The notes: generated by a model from the sequence alone, not told the origin. A DNA stretch of 64,000 nucleotides from Symbiodinium sp. CCMP2592 (GCA_905221615.1 CAJNDT010005877.1:62001-126000); one strand, 5' to 3'; shown: positions 53,031 to 64,000, counted from the first letter of the stretch. Made by a program: numbers and translations.

Positions 53031-53103
53031 GTACCCACCGAACCGAAAACCATAAAACATACACCAAAAGACCATAAAAAATACCCCAAAAGAACCCCCA
53101 ACC

Positions 53104-54700
53104 CCCCAGGAGTAGCGATGAGTGAGGTCTTGTTGGAGTACCCAATCTCTGTAAAATGCTGCATTCTCCGGGAGTTGCTGAAACACATCCGGATCCTGCC
53201 ACGTGGCCATAGCTGTTTGATAATAAAACACAGGACAGTAGACCACCACATGGTTGGCAGTATGGTCTTCACAATGGATAACAAACCGCCTGAATGTTGC
53301 TCCATGTGAGGCGAGGCTCTTTCTACATCGCCTGGGCATGGTTGTACTATTCAGCTTTAAGCAAGTCTCCAAACTCTTGCACAAGCTGGAGAGGAAGACC
53401 ATGTTTTGCTCTCCACAGCTCGAACTGTTTGAGACTGTTCTTGCAGAACCGTTGTCCGAGATGGAAAAAAGGTAGAGGCAGCACTACCTGAACCTAAAAA
53501 AGAACAGGACTCGTGTGTGGGAGACAAGTTCTCCAAACCCGTAACCACATGATTGTCCCTAGAACAATGTGCAGGGAGCATTGAGTGAAACTGTGTGCAC
53601 GGACATCGGATGTCTGGGATCGAATGGTTGTTGGCCCATTCATCCCACTGTTTCTTGTTGTGTAAATATTATTTGATACTGCGGTGAGGCTTCTCTCTCA
53701 CCTTGGTAGATGGTATGGAGATGCTTGAACTCAAGTACGTTGGACTTGATCCATCGTGAAACACGGTGGGAAAATTGTGGGTCTGCCGTAAGCCGGAGTT
53801 GCAGGCCCATGGCTCCTTTGGGCCATGTCATATTTCGTTGTTTCCAGGCAGCCTTCGCACTTTGCTTCAACTGGGCTCTTCCCAATTGTTGCTGAGCCGT
53901 ATGAGGGCATAGACTTCCTCCGGGAGCCATCTCTGGGATCGAATTTGACGGGTGGCATCATAAGATGCCTGGGTAAAGCTGGCAAGATCATAGAGCGCGT
54001 TCCATGCTCGTTGTCTGGACAGCTGATACTTGTATGGATGAGACGTTGGGTGGAGCTTCTTTCTGAGCTTCCGCCAAAGTCGTAACCCGAACTTGGCATA
54101 GGAGGTTCGGCGGGTTTTAGAATTCGCTCTGAACCCCAAGGCCGTTTTGTGTAGATGCCAGGTGATGAAAGGATAGTTCAGCTTGGGCTGCCGTGCATCA
54201 ATACTGGTCGTGAACATAGGTTTCAAAAGTTCCCGCATCACTCCAGAATCGCAATGCAAGCTCAGCTTGGATCTCTTGACCCCTTTGGAGCTTTCTTACT
54301 TAAACTGGTCGTGCAAATGGATTCTCGGTTCATGACCGAAACCGAGGTAGAAGATCCTATGTACATGTGGGTAGAAGGCTGCCGATAATGTTCAATGGAA
54401 TGAAAAAGCGCCAGTCTACAGTCGTCTTCATGTACACAGCATTCGGCTTCAAAAATCGAGGCCATGTGTACATAGCGGGGTGAATGTGCATAGTTCGGAG
54501 TTTTGTCCGAAGAGATTCCGCATGGGATTGCTGTGCATATCATTGAACAGAAACAACAGAGCAAGATGCAGCAGTCCCTGTGCCCAAACTATAGGGGCTT
54601 TGGAGTAGTCTGGGCAATGGTGAATGAAAAAGTACATGCTTCGCCCAGTTGACAAATCTGCTCTTTGAGCTAACCTCTCTGTTGATCTTTCATACGGAGT
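53104..54700 (-). pseudogene. RT polyprotein, region upstream of the palm
   Basis: Decayed coding in several minus frames: KLNYPFITWHLHKTALGFR (54.15 kb), KLRKKLHPTSHPYKYQLSRQ and AWNALYDLASF (54.0 kb), WKQRNMTWPKGAMGLQLR (53.83 kb), FRRFVIHCEDHTANHVVVYC and YYQTAMATWQDPDVFQQL (53.3-53.2 kb), ending RYSW at the insertion. This is the segment expected just N-terminal of the RT. Confidence 0.5.
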
Positions 54701-55014
54701 GCCTGCCTGACTGACTAGTCAGGATGCTTGAAATTGGGCTACGGCTACGGATATAACAACCGACAGGTTCTTCATATTCATCCCGGATGCCAGTTTGTCA
54801 TCCAAGCCAGTTTTAACAGCTGCCTGTACAAGGTCTTGCTTTGAGATGTTCTGACACTTGCTCAGAGTGTCCTGAACTGTACCAGCATGTTTCTTGAGCT
54901 GGGTAAATTGCCTTTAAAAGCTGGATTGCCCTTAAAAGTTTTGGAGCCATTCTTCAACATGATGATCTGTCGCTCCTGGAGGTCTTGAGTCCAGTTTGAA
55001 GTTTGGAGGACCTT

Positions 55015-55840
55015 TTAAGGGCTTCTGGGCTTCATCAGCCGGATCTTTGCCAGTTTTTGGCGCTTGCTCGGCTGAGACTCGGAGCTTTGTGGCCCCTTTT
55101 CTGGGTCTTGCAATGGTAATCCAGTGCTGTCCCGCTTGTGGGGAGTTAAGAGAATGCCATGAGCAGCAAGCTTGGCTTTGGCTTTGACCAAGGCTTCAGC
55201 TGCATCAGAAGACGCTGGCTTTGCCGGAAGCTTGGCCTTCATTTTGTCAGCAATGTCGTTTGACAATCGCTGCATGAACTTGCTATCATCCTTGTGCTTG
55301 TCGGGCATATCGTCAGTCAAATATGAGCGAGCGACTTCGCCGATGTCGAGTTCCATTTCTCGCACTTGGTTTAGAAGCTGAGTAACAAAGACAGCTTCAG
55401 ATGCGGATCGGGTCCAAACGATTCCTTGATAACGACCTTCACTCAGAAGGCGAAAGGACAACTCAGACATACCGCGATGCGACAATTCCCATGCTCGAAT
55501 GTCCTCAATGGGTCTGCCTGCTGCAAGGTTGTTCTTGCGGCTCCCTTCGGTGTGTTGGACTTCTTTGAAAAGTTGGTATCCTTGTTTTCCGACCGCTTGG
55601 CCGTCGCAAACCTTGTCATCGCACTGAAAGGATGCAGGAAATGTCGGCTTCGGAGGTTTCACTGATGATGAAACAGGTGGCGACGGCGAAGGATCCACTG
55701 GGTGACTGGAATCAGAAGGGTTCCAAAGATTCCATCTGGATGATGACCAGACGGCCTGGTTCCACTCATTGTCGTTTCCGTAGTTCCAATTCTTCCCGTA
55801 CCATCCATCATCCAGCCATGGCTCGGTGCAATTGGCTTCT
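55015..55840 (-). CDS. N-terminal part of the RT polyprotein, Trp/Asn-rich start
   Basis: Open frame of about 275 codons. It begins after a stop near 55842 with an aromatic low-complexity stretch (EPWLDDGWYGKNWNYGNDNE, then WNQAVWSSSRWNLWNP), followed by Pro/Ser spacers and a helical domain (MSELSFRLLSEGRYQGIVW, QVREMELDIGEVARSYL) and a basic tail (ALVKAKAKLAAHGILLTPHK). Tryptophans every 3-7 residues suggest a sticky disordered Gag-like region (inference). Same orientation as the RT pieces to its left. Confidence 0.5.
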
Positions 55841-56071
55841 CAACAGAGGGCAGCGGCCGGAGACTGGCGGGAGGATGGTGGCTAAGACAGTTCATGGTTG
55901 GGCCGGGCTGGTCTCAAGGCTGAACATCTGCAAGGCTCGCTAGCAGAGCAATTCAACAAATGATCCAGCCTGGCAGCTGATCAGTCAAGATCATTGTTGT
56001 GCTGCCCAGCACTTGAGAACAACTGATGAACCGGTCAGGGTTCGGGCAAGGGAACCGATCAGGGCTGTTAG

Positions 56072-56187
56072 GCCAGATATCACCATGCACTGACTGTGTC
56101 TTCGTTGGGCAGCGACTGTCAGGCATGCACTGCGCCCCCTGCTTTTGCAAAAGAGCGATCCCTTGGTGACAGGGTTTCCCACACACC
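56072..56187. repeat. dispersed repeat, copy B
   Basis: Homologue of 47228-47340, here followed by a (CA)n run to about 56213. Confidence 0.9.
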
Positions 56188-56219
56188 GCACACAAACACA
56201 CACACACACACAGCCAAAT

Positions 56220-57820
56220 ACGGAAAACAACTCGGACCGATCCGAGCTTCAGTAGTGCCTCAAACCTCGTAACTACAGCCTGCAGCGCAAACAGAACAAG
56301 GCTCAGCCTCGTACCAAAGACTTACTGCTTCGGCGGCTGCTGCAAGTATTACGCTGTACGCTCATATGGACGCCTAGGCCAGTACAATGGACCCCAGGCC
56401 GGGATCCCGAATCATACTAGTCACAGTTTGATGCCGTAAGCGCTCGGAAAATCCAAGAGCTCTTCACCGACCCCCAGATCCAAACTCTTCGACTCCACGA
56501 CTCTGTAAGCCCAGCCGCCCCAAACAAACTCAAATCCTGAATCACCAAAACAGCCCCTGTAAGACCCGATGGCACCCGACACCCTGTAGAACCTTTAAGC
56601 ATCCCCAAAGCCCGAGATATCTACAAACTTACCCTCCACCAGCAAAATGGGAAAGATAAACTGTGGACATCACAAATGGTCTCATGCAGCGCGCTATGTC
56701 TGACGGCACCACATCTTGCATCGTCATGTGCTTTGCCTGCTTCTCTGCTGAAATCTGCTTGGCCTGGTTCAGGGAAGAGACGAAAGCAGTCCGAGCACCC
56801 CTCTTGTTCCTGCTGGCACTGCCGACTGAAACAGGATACTCTGGCTGGTTGCTGATGAGCGGGCCTGGAGTCTTTGGACGACTGGTGAATGCCACAAAAT
56901 TCTACTGCTGCTACGGGCCTCAGACCCTTGCCTCGTGCTTTGAACTCTTCCAGTGCCAAAACCCCAAGACCAGGCAAAGAGGCAAAGTGCCCATCAAGTG
57001 TCCAAGCAGGGGCACATGCCTTGAGGAGCAGTTGTGCGAAGCGTGCCCATGTTCCCAAGATCTGCAATCAGGTTGTAAGCGATGCGATGGCAGTGAGCTT
57101 AATGAAGAAACATTAAACTTGCAAGTGGGTGGGGCATTGCTTTGGCTGTAGTAGATCGCTTCAGGTTAAGAAACTGATCAAGCTGGACAACTGCACCTGC
57201 AATGTGAAGCAATGCCTACAAACACAAACAGGGCTTGGTCATGCGTGACATAGAGGTGCTCAGAGAGCGGCTTGCCAGGTCTTGGACTTGTCTTCCGCCT
57301 CGAAGGAGAAATGCCGATGTTCGGGTTTTTCATGTCGAGTTGTCATGCATTGGCCAAGCGTGAGCAAGGCCGGCCACCTGCTTCATGCCTTCCTGCATTG
57401 ACGCCAGAGCCAGGGATGCCCTTGCTTCGCGATCCTTCAGCAACACTTTCATGTCAGAGGCCATCGACGCCTGCATTCAGGCAACTTTAGATGCAGCTGG
57501 CACAAAATAAAAAGGGCCTGGAATTAGTTTGGGAATTCGCTTTCCGCAGCGGCGGTGATGGCGGTCGGCGAGCCGGCTTCTCTTACCAGGGGCTTCTGTT
57601 TTGCATCAAGCTATCAGGGATGGCAGGCCATGCTTTGACGCAAGTTCGCACTTTGCATCAAGCGACTCTGGAACTAAAATTGGCAGGGCCTTGCTTTGCG
57701 TCAAGCTGTTGTTGGGGATTACAGTTTCCAGGCTGCTGTCTTGTGTTAAGTTACTGGGGAAACCATTGTATGTTGCTGAATGGAAACGAGCAATTTACCA
57801 CATGATGTTATAGTTACAAC
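56220..57820. other. no supported gene; degenerate repeats at 57.55-57.78 kb
   Basis: A 162-codon plus frame at 56663-57151 and overlapping minus frames lack motifs. Between 57.59 and 57.74 kb the words ttgcatcaagc / ttgcgtcaagc recur four times with about 50-base spacing. Confidence 0.4.
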
Positions 57821-57825
57821 ATAGG

Positions 57826-58305
57826 AGCGGGGAGTTTGGGGCGTGCAGCCCCTCGGCCCCATTTACTCACACAATGCTCCCATGATTGGGCTGTTTGAAA
57901 GGCAGGCCTTTCTTCAAAGCAAGTTCGCACGGCGTAAAAGAGCGGGGAGGTTTGAAGGGGGGCGGAGCCTCGGCAGGCGAGGGGGTGGCTTGCCCATTAT
58001 GTTATGTAATACCATACTGTCGTATAACAGAATGAAAACAAGTTGACATATGGGATGGCTATGGTCCGTTATGTCGCGAACCGCCGAAGAGACTGGCAGG
58101 GCCATCCTGGACTTTAAAGGCCTTGATGAGGGGATGAAACTATTAGTGTATTAAATATACTCGCACCAGGACAAGCAGCAAAATGTAACGAGACGTGTGC
58201 ACGTGTGCAAGGCTTGGAATATGTCATCAAATGTCAACGCCAGGCATGCCAAGTACCAATGGCCTGGCGGAGAACACGCCCCGCCCCCCAACCCCCTTAT
58301 CATGC
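57826..58305. mobile_element. possible MITE with guanine-rich inverted ends
   Basis: Left edge gagcggggagtttggggcgtg and right edge aacacgccccgccccccaac are roughly inverse complements, and an internal gagcggggaggtttgaagg repeats the left edge. Similar guanine-run segments occur in the insertion at 50.4-53.1 kb. No clear target duplication. Confidence 0.25.
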
Positions 58306-58309
58306 CATG

Positions 58310-59690
58310 TCGTATAATATTCTGTAGGTTTCACAGTATGGCATGATATGCATCATACAAGACTATACCGTCCTTTTCACCTTTGCAGCCCGTACCCTTT
58401 CTGCCATGCAGCACAAGAGTGTCCATCGTCACATGTTCTGTCCTCCAAACTTCGTGAGTCATGAGAAGTCATTCTTGCCCGTCTTCCTGTCGTATCTAAC
58501 ATTCGACATCTTCGCTTGTCGACACGCCGAACATCTGTGGTCCTTCGGATGGTGAGCCAGCGATCCAGCAAATGTATAGTGCTATTCGGTATGTTTGGTG
58601 CCTCTCACTCTCACGACCCTGCTTTTCGACTGGGATTTCCCGCATTGCGACGTGGTCGTCGGGCACGTCTGCTGCACCTCCGACCTGGCCCTCATTCGCG
58701 ATACTGTATGGGGTTCCTGTTCGTGTTCCGCTTGTGCGGCCCTTCACTGCCAATCATATTCTCAATTTGTCTCCAAGCAGCTTCCGCCAGGTTGCTTTGT
58801 ACCCTGATCGGTGTAATGTACACATTATGGGTGAATTCCCCTCTCCCGTCGTATATTAGTCCCACACTGGGGCCGGAAACCCACCAGTGGCCGTCCCTGT
58901 TTACATTGGCCGGGGTGACGGGGTGTATTGCATGCCCTGCGGCGGATCGTGGTTCTGCACGACTCAGCTGGCTGGGGTAAGCGGCAGAAGTCCAAACGAG
59001 CGCGCAAGGGGATCAAATGGCAATCATGGCATGCCGTCGAGCTCAGGGGAGAAGCCCACAAGAATAACCAGGATAACCAACGAACGGCGGGAAGGAGCCA
59101 ATGCCGCCCTTGAAGCGGTGAGGTGGCAATATGGATCACGGCTCAATTGGAGAAGTACATATCAGGAAATGCAGCACCGAAGCGGTCTGTCAGTCACGCA
59201 ACGTTTATTTTCCTGATTTATGCGATTATATTTTAATCAATTTCCCTCTCGTGCGTCATTAGCATCTGGTGGTCATCCTCTTCATTCCGATATGGGGAGG
59301 CGCATGCCCTGGCAAACGCATCTATCTTGCTGGCCATCTCGTCATCTATGTGACCCTGCTATGACCCGTATCATTTTCCTTGCTGGCAGCTGCCTAGGAA
59401 TGTCTGGCGGTGGAGTGGCTTCCTGCACGTGCCTCTGTGGGATGGCCGACGCAGGACCAGGCGTTCTGCACTTCGCAATATTGTCTCATCTGTTACAATG
59501 CCTATTGCTTTAGGATACCCGTGCATTGTATTCCGTTGATGCTATGATTTCATCGTTTTCGAAGGTGGTAGCTCCCGTACTATTGCATCATAGATTTCTA
59601 GTTGACCTAGTGGACCTCGAAGGTTGTCAACCTGCATCGGACTCTCGTCCGTGTCCGACTCCACCGATATTGGGCCATTGAGCTTTCCTT
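58310..59690. other. no supported gene
   Basis: Long frames on both strands (for example 58516-58980) without recognisable features. Confidence 0.35.
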
Positions 59691-59693
59691 TAC

Positions 59694-60109
59694 TTAACAC
59701 CATATATATAACACCATATTTTCGAGAGCAATGACTGCCTCTGCGCTGTGATCAACCTTCATCATTTGGGATATTTCTTCTTGACTCGCAGTATGTGGTG
59801 CCACCGGTGGTTGGCCTTCAAGAAGGCCACGTAGCTTAGGACCCATCCATGATCCATCAGCTCGTACTGCTCTTGCCACTCGCCATTTATGTCGAGAGCT
59901 GTTGCCGGCACAATGTGTTCTATGGATAACCGAAATATCGATGTTTCTCCTCTCCGTCCATCGCAGCCACTCGCCCTGACTCCCGTAAATTGTGGCTCCC
60001 TGTGTTCATGATCATGTGATGTTGGTACCATCAAAGAGCTGACTAATTTCTGCTTCCACATCTCTGCTTGCCAATCTGTCCTGACCAATATTGTGATCTC
60101 GACTGTCAT
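59694..60109 (-). CDS. unknown ORF, possibly part of a recombinase element
   Basis: 115-138 codons with protein-like content (ITILVRTDWQAEMWKQKLV, YELMDHGWVLSYVAFLKANH). It lies about 650 bases downstream, same strand, of the recombinase-like fragment at 60757-61113 and could be its catalytic part, but no R/H/Y box can be pointed to. Confidence 0.25.
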
Positions 60110-60756
60110 CAGCAGTAAAAGGATGTCGTCGTCGGATCAACTCACCTCCTACGCAGCAATGAGGATGAAGCAAGGCTCTCAAGCTGTGGATCGATGTAGA
60201 GCCCTTTATTTTCCTTACGAGGATATGTTTCCAGTATGTTCATATGCACTTGATTTGTGTATGCGCATGCGCCCGCAGTGAAAAGGTGAACAACGAGTAG
60301 CTCAGTGTGTGGTGGCGAAGGTTGAGCGTGTCAGTATGTTTCCAGAAAGGTCGCTCTGGGTAGGTACTGTTGATTCTCATTCCTGTACCTAGAGGCGGCT
60401 TACGCTCGATATGTACGTGGCGAGCTCGATGGGTCTCCCGGATGACCTCCATGTCGGGATGCCCTATTGACCAAGAGCCGGGTGCGCGGCGAACCGCCAA
60501 GATCACTCGACCACGAGCGGACTCTTTTACTGTAACGAGAAGAATGACAATATGTTCGTCTTCCTGCCGTCAGTCACCGCCAAAGTGGCTGAGTATTTTG
60601 TCGGTCGCCGAAACATGTTGTTCAAGAGGAGGCGCTCGACAATATTTGCGATGCTCTTCGGTAGTACTGTATTGATTCGACAATATTTTGCCGGCGCTAG
60701 TGCTCATTTTCCCCACCTGTCGTCAGTTCGTCGTCTATTTGGCTAATATTGTCGTC

Positions 60757-61113
60757 TCATCGTCCAACTTTCTCAATGAAAGCAACCGCTTCTGGCACAG
60801 TGCGATCACAAGGTTCCTCAACACGCACGCGCAAATAGTCCAGCACAATACCCACGTGAGAAGGCCATGGACACCTGCAAGCACCCAGGCTAAAGCTTCG
60901 GATCTTGCGCCACTCCCACACTTTCTTGCGATTTGTGGACACCCTCATAGAACCCAGGCACGCCACAATGAAGTCTTCGGGAGCCGTGTCGTCGGGGGTG
61001 CTCGCTGACCCGCGCGACCTAAGGCCATGGTACCCCACATGTCCAGCTGTCATCCCCGCCTGTGGTGGCACCGGGCCTTGTTGCATGCAATAAGATGGCA
61101 ACACAACTTTCAA
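60757..61113 (-). pseudogene. N-terminal fragment of a tyrosine recombinase-like protein
   Basis: The frame contains SHVGIVLDYLRVRVEEPCDR and TVPEAVAFIEKVG, which match in wording and spacing the SAM-like core-binding domain start (V...YLxxRxxEPCxRxVPxA...F.E..G) of a dinoflagellate tyrosine-recombinase family as I remember it. The start is preceded by a Ser/Thr-rich stretch. No catalytic domain was found adjoining it. Confidence 0.35.
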
Positions 61114-61339
61114 TAAAACACTGCCAGCGCTAGTCAGCCTCCTGCCCGCGCTGACAAACCCGAAAGACCACCTAGCTGCCGCAACAGCTCAAAACGGTCC
61201 ACCCTGTGAATGCTTTGATGCCGGCGACGCAAATCCTTCCTCGGAGTGTATCTTCTACGGTGGCCGCGGTTCCAGCTTCCACCAGGACATGTGCACCGGC
61301 ACGCTAGATCGCACCAAGGGCTTACAATGCGGATCAAAT

Positions 61340-63200
61340 ATTCGGATTTATTTCATGTGCCGCATTATACCACAAAGAGTCGTAGGTTCTCCCCATTGTG
61401 CTTGTAATATGAAAAGTTTTGCAACCTGGCCATGGCGTTTCGGCGCTGATCCCTTTCCGTAACGGCCTTATATGAGCTTTGTGCCCGAGTGTTGCGACAT
61501 GCGGTGATGGGTTCCGACTTGGGCCCTCCGAACTACCCTTCCCTGTCTCATGCCTTTGTGTGTGGGATTCATGGGGGGGTGGCCAACTGACATGAGCATG
61601 TTGCTTGAATGCAGCGGCGCGAGATGTCTACCTAGGTGCCCCAGCAGAGGTGCAGCAATCCAAGTGGTGCAGTGCGTGATTGTAGTTCCCCCCGCTTCGA
61701 ATCCTGAATCTTCAATAAAGCCAATGGCTAGATTTGCATTAAACTGATATGTTAGATGGATTGCAGACACCTCACAAGATGCACAATTAAGTTCATTTTG
61801 CCAACACGTGACAAGCTAAATCTCAAATCAGCAGTCAGACCCCGCCGGAAAGAAACTTCGGGGCATGCATGCCTGCTCTTGCAAAGGCAAAGCATTGAGC
61901 CGATGAGCAAAGCGCACCCATCGGGCCCTGACCTTAGACCAGTACCGTCAAATCAAGTGGGAGTCATTCAGAATCCCTGTCACTGACACGGGAATTCGAC
62001 TCTGGGCGGTGCCTGGAGCTTCTTGGTGGCGAGCGAGCGTGCACCACTTCTGCTTTGACTCTTGCGCGCCCTCATTGCTAGCTGAGCCATTCGTGGCCAG
62101 TTTTGCAGGATCGCCTCCCCTTTCTGACTGGATCTTGTGTTCCTGCGCCGCGCAATACAATCCGGGACGACAGGGGTAGTGGAGCTGTGGCGCACTGATT
62201 CATGATGTCCTGACGTCAACCAGCTCCAGCCTAAGGGCTGAATCTCAAGCATGCCTTGACTCACTAGCCACTAATTCTGTTTCAGCGACGCCTTCACAGG
62301 CAGCCCGACATGCCACCAGGCAGCATTGCCACAAGTCGGGCCCAAGCTTGCACAACCCATTTCTCTCGTTCAGCCTGATCCTTGCTTATCACGGCCACCA
62401 ACCTGAGTGCAAGATGCCCACGTCCGTGCGATGCTTGCGCCGTTCTAAGATGTCCTCAGGAGATGGCCGCGTCCATCCAGTTAAAGCTCGGCGAAATCCG
62501 GCACAAGCAAGGAGCGCAGCCTTGTACACCTCCTAAGTACAGTGGTTAAGCTTACGTCAGGAGTGCATTGGTGCGACTGCGACAGGCCCATGGCCCATGG
62601 GAGCCACATGGCTCTGTAAGTCTAAGCGGCGAGTACATTTCGTTGATTCAGGAGAACTGCCAGTCGACCCCATCTCCACATCTGCTGGGCCGTGCGATAC
62701 GAGCTGGCAGCCTGTGGAATCCCAAAGCGCGCACCGTGACCGGACCCACGGTTTCACTGACGGTGCGGACGAGGTGCAATTTCTTTGGCTTCGACATCAA
62801 ACTTGATCGACTGAAGTGCAGCACCAGCTACAACTGTTCTCAGTCTGGCAAGCCAGTCGACTTGTGGTCTCCATTGGCGCCAAACAATCATCGCCAGCAA
62901 ACTCAGTCGACCAGCAGTACCCTCGCTCCAGCTGGATCCCGACACGAAGCACAGAAGCCAACATTACTGTAGAAAATGAATGCTGGCGGCAGCACTGAGC
63001 CCAATTTTGCTCTGCCCCAGGAGCTCTAAACGAGCCTTAGCTACTGCGGTCCACCAGGCAGCAGAACAGTTAAACTGCTGCAGGCCAGACAACCTTTTGC
63101 TGACTCCAGCTCGGCTCTCCTTGGGTCCGGCAGGCTCTCCTGAGAAACTTCCTTGCTGCACCCATCCACTCCAACTCATAGAGGCTCAAAGCCGCGGCGT
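61340..63200. other. no supported gene
   Basis: Short frames only; composition average; no repeat noted. Confidence 0.35.
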
Positions 63201-63205
63201 CGCCT

Positions 63206-63322
63206 TCAGCTTCCGCCAGGCAATCCTGAGAAAATTTCTCTCTGCATGCCTGGTGGTGGAAGGCCCAGCGTGCCCAAAACGTCCTGCAGGATCTTGCAGT
63301 TGTTCATCACTTTCTGCTTCTC
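63206..63322 (-). CDS. terminal exon of an unknown host gene
   Basis: Acceptor gtgctgcttgtctccag before 63322; 38 codons (EKQKVMNNCKILQDVLGTLG, then LPPPGMQREIFSGLPGGS) to a TGA at 63206-63208. In phase with the exon at 63397-63552. No family recognised. Confidence 0.5.
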   Translation of the reverse strand, partial: EKQKVMNNCKILQDVLGTLGLPPPGMQREIFSGLPGGS

Positions 63323-63396
63323 CTGGAGACAAGCAGCACACATTAACCGACCCTTCGGCAGAGGAACAAAAACCCTGCATGGCTCGGCGGCTCGGC
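63323..63396 (-). other. 74-nt GC-AG intron
   Basis: Exon ends CTGCAG followed by GCCGAG; intron ends CTCCAG before GAGAAG. Phase 0 on both sides, CAG|G at both junctions. Confidence 0.45.
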
Positions 63397-63552
63397 CTGC
63401 AGAAGGAAGTCTCTCAGCTCCTGCAGCTGAAAGCTCTGAAAGCCGAAGTCCTCGTCTTTGTCCTCAGACTCGCCCGTGAAGTAGAGCGCAGAGCGCCAAA
63501 CGGAAAGTTGCAACTCGGGCAACTCGGGCTCTGGCGACTCTGTCGCGTCCGC
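63397..63552 (-). CDS. penultimate exon of the same host gene
   Basis: Acceptor ccactccaaactgcag before 63552; 52 codons: ADATESPEPELPELQLSVW, ALYFTGESEDKDEDFGFQ, FQLQELRDFLLQ. Acidic, probably exposed. Upstream exons to the right of 63.6 kb exist but their borders are not clear (VEMWHRSFRKPREVDQAM is one candidate). Confidence 0.5.
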
Positions 63553-64000
63553 CTGCAGTTTGGAGTGGAACTGGGTCGCATTAACACAAACGGCACCCGC
63601 TGTGAGCCCGCCTTGTTCCTGGAAGTGTTCTGCATCCTCGCGAACCTCGCGGGCACAGAGGATCGCGCAGAAGAACAGAATTCTGAAAAAGATACGACAT
63701 CGCCTGATCCACCTCCCGAGGCTTCCGAAAGCTTCGGTGCCACATCTCAACGACACTCGGTCTGGAAGGCGGCACTGCAAGTTTCTAGGAGATAGATTTC
63801 AGTTCATATCGTGATATCCCCAAAGTTCCTGCCGTTCGAGCCCTTTCGCTCGCGAACGCGCTCGTAGACTGGCTTGAGCTATCCGCAGCTGCTCATCCAA
63901 CTCTCCAATCGATGCGCTCAGGACTTATACAGCTGGGACAAAAGTACGTTTCCTGAAGTCCTCTTCCTGAAGTCCTCTAAGCTGCACATGCCAACTTACT

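Larger units (their letters stand above)
50444..53103. mobile_element. 2.66-kb satellite-carrying insertion inside the RT polyprotein
   Basis: The ends are imperfect inverted repeats: left ttttcttttggtatg...ggtattttttgtggttttc, right (reverse complement) ggttcttttggggtatttttta...atgttttatggttttc. The interior holds two copies of a 90-base tggtttttctggg-type unit (50.5-50.63 kb), a 45-bp satellite, two AT dinucleotide runs and a GACT tract. No transposase is present, so it is a non-autonomous (MITE-like) element or a satellite that spread as one. Confidence 0.5.

Noticed and set aside
50444-53103. Intron in the RT polyprotein
   Set aside because: No AG acceptor at the required position, while inverted-repeat ends and a duplicated target favour a transposon insertion.
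59694-60506. Catalytic domain of a second tyrosine recombinase
   Set aside because: Wording is suggestive but no R, HxxR or Tyr box can be aligned; listed only as an unknown ORF.
62980-63795. 271-codon plus-strand ORF
   Set aside because: It is antisense to two minus-strand exons with good splice sites and clearly better protein character.

Overview
The window looks like nuclear DNA of a dinoflagellate (Symbiodiniaceae or a relative; this is inference). Signs: retroelement families I associate with these algae (CCCH-fingered copia elements, tyrosine-recombinase retroelements with RNase H, an RT whose catalytic box reads YVDN), host exons of 30-160 nt separated by introns as short as 67-74 nt, GC-AG as well as GT-AG splice sites, and large gene-poor stretches of simple and tandem repeats. 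No bacterial-type gene, rRNA or tRNA was recognised.

Layout. 1-4916 (+): coding remains of a large element cut by the window edge: zinc fingers, an unknown helical protein, a ubiquitin-protease (C19)-like protein, a 2OG-Fe(II) oxygenase and a protein with a doubled Cys-rich module. 4917-11826: mostly non-coding, with a tandem duplication, a 127-bp trinucleotide array and a GC-rich degenerate repeat. 11827-16200 (-): a tyrosine-recombinase (DIRS/PAT-like) retroelement whose recombinase frame is split by a 1.7-kb spliceable, satellite-filled intron and followed by a direct-repeat pair; then remnants of two copia-like RNase H genes (15.7-17.6 kb). 19.7-25.8 kb: scattered exon-like pieces, mainly minus strand.

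26094-38370 (-): a full-length copia-type LTR retrotransposon (154/153-bp LTRs about 98% identical, 5-bp target duplication gtaca, polypurine tract) inserted into an exon of a minus-strand host gene. Its 11-kb coding region runs gag (two CCCH fingers), aspartic protease, integrase, RT, RNase H, then non-canonical cargo: a 2OG-Fe(II) dioxygenase, a possible SGNH-like hydrolase, and an NAD-dependent RNA 2'-phosphotransferase (Tpt1/KptA) fused to a zinc ribbon. About a dozen single-base frame changes break it. A coiled-coil ORF lies antisense beside the 5' LTR. Nine short hairpins with covarying stems and mostly GNRA loops punctuate the coding region. This element is the most notable object here.

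38.4-39.8 kb (-): exons of the interrupted host gene. 44.6-46.36 kb (-): a host gene for a helical protein with a tryptophan about every 55 residues. 47.8-55.85 kb (-): a decayed RT polyprotein (Trp-rich N-terminus, RT, then an ADP-ribosyltransferase-like HGT domain) interrupted by a 2.66-kb insertion with inverted-repeat ends, a near-8-bp target duplication and some 35 units of a 45-bp satellite. 56-64 kb: dispersed repeats, a recombinase fragment and the 3' exons of another minus-strand host gene.

Taken together, three independent retroelements carry accessory enzymes: two carry 2OG-Fe(II) oxygenases and two carry domains with ART-type (NAD-using) motifs. This suggests recurrent capture of nucleic-acid-modifying or NAD-dependent enzymes by dinoflagellate retroelements (inference).
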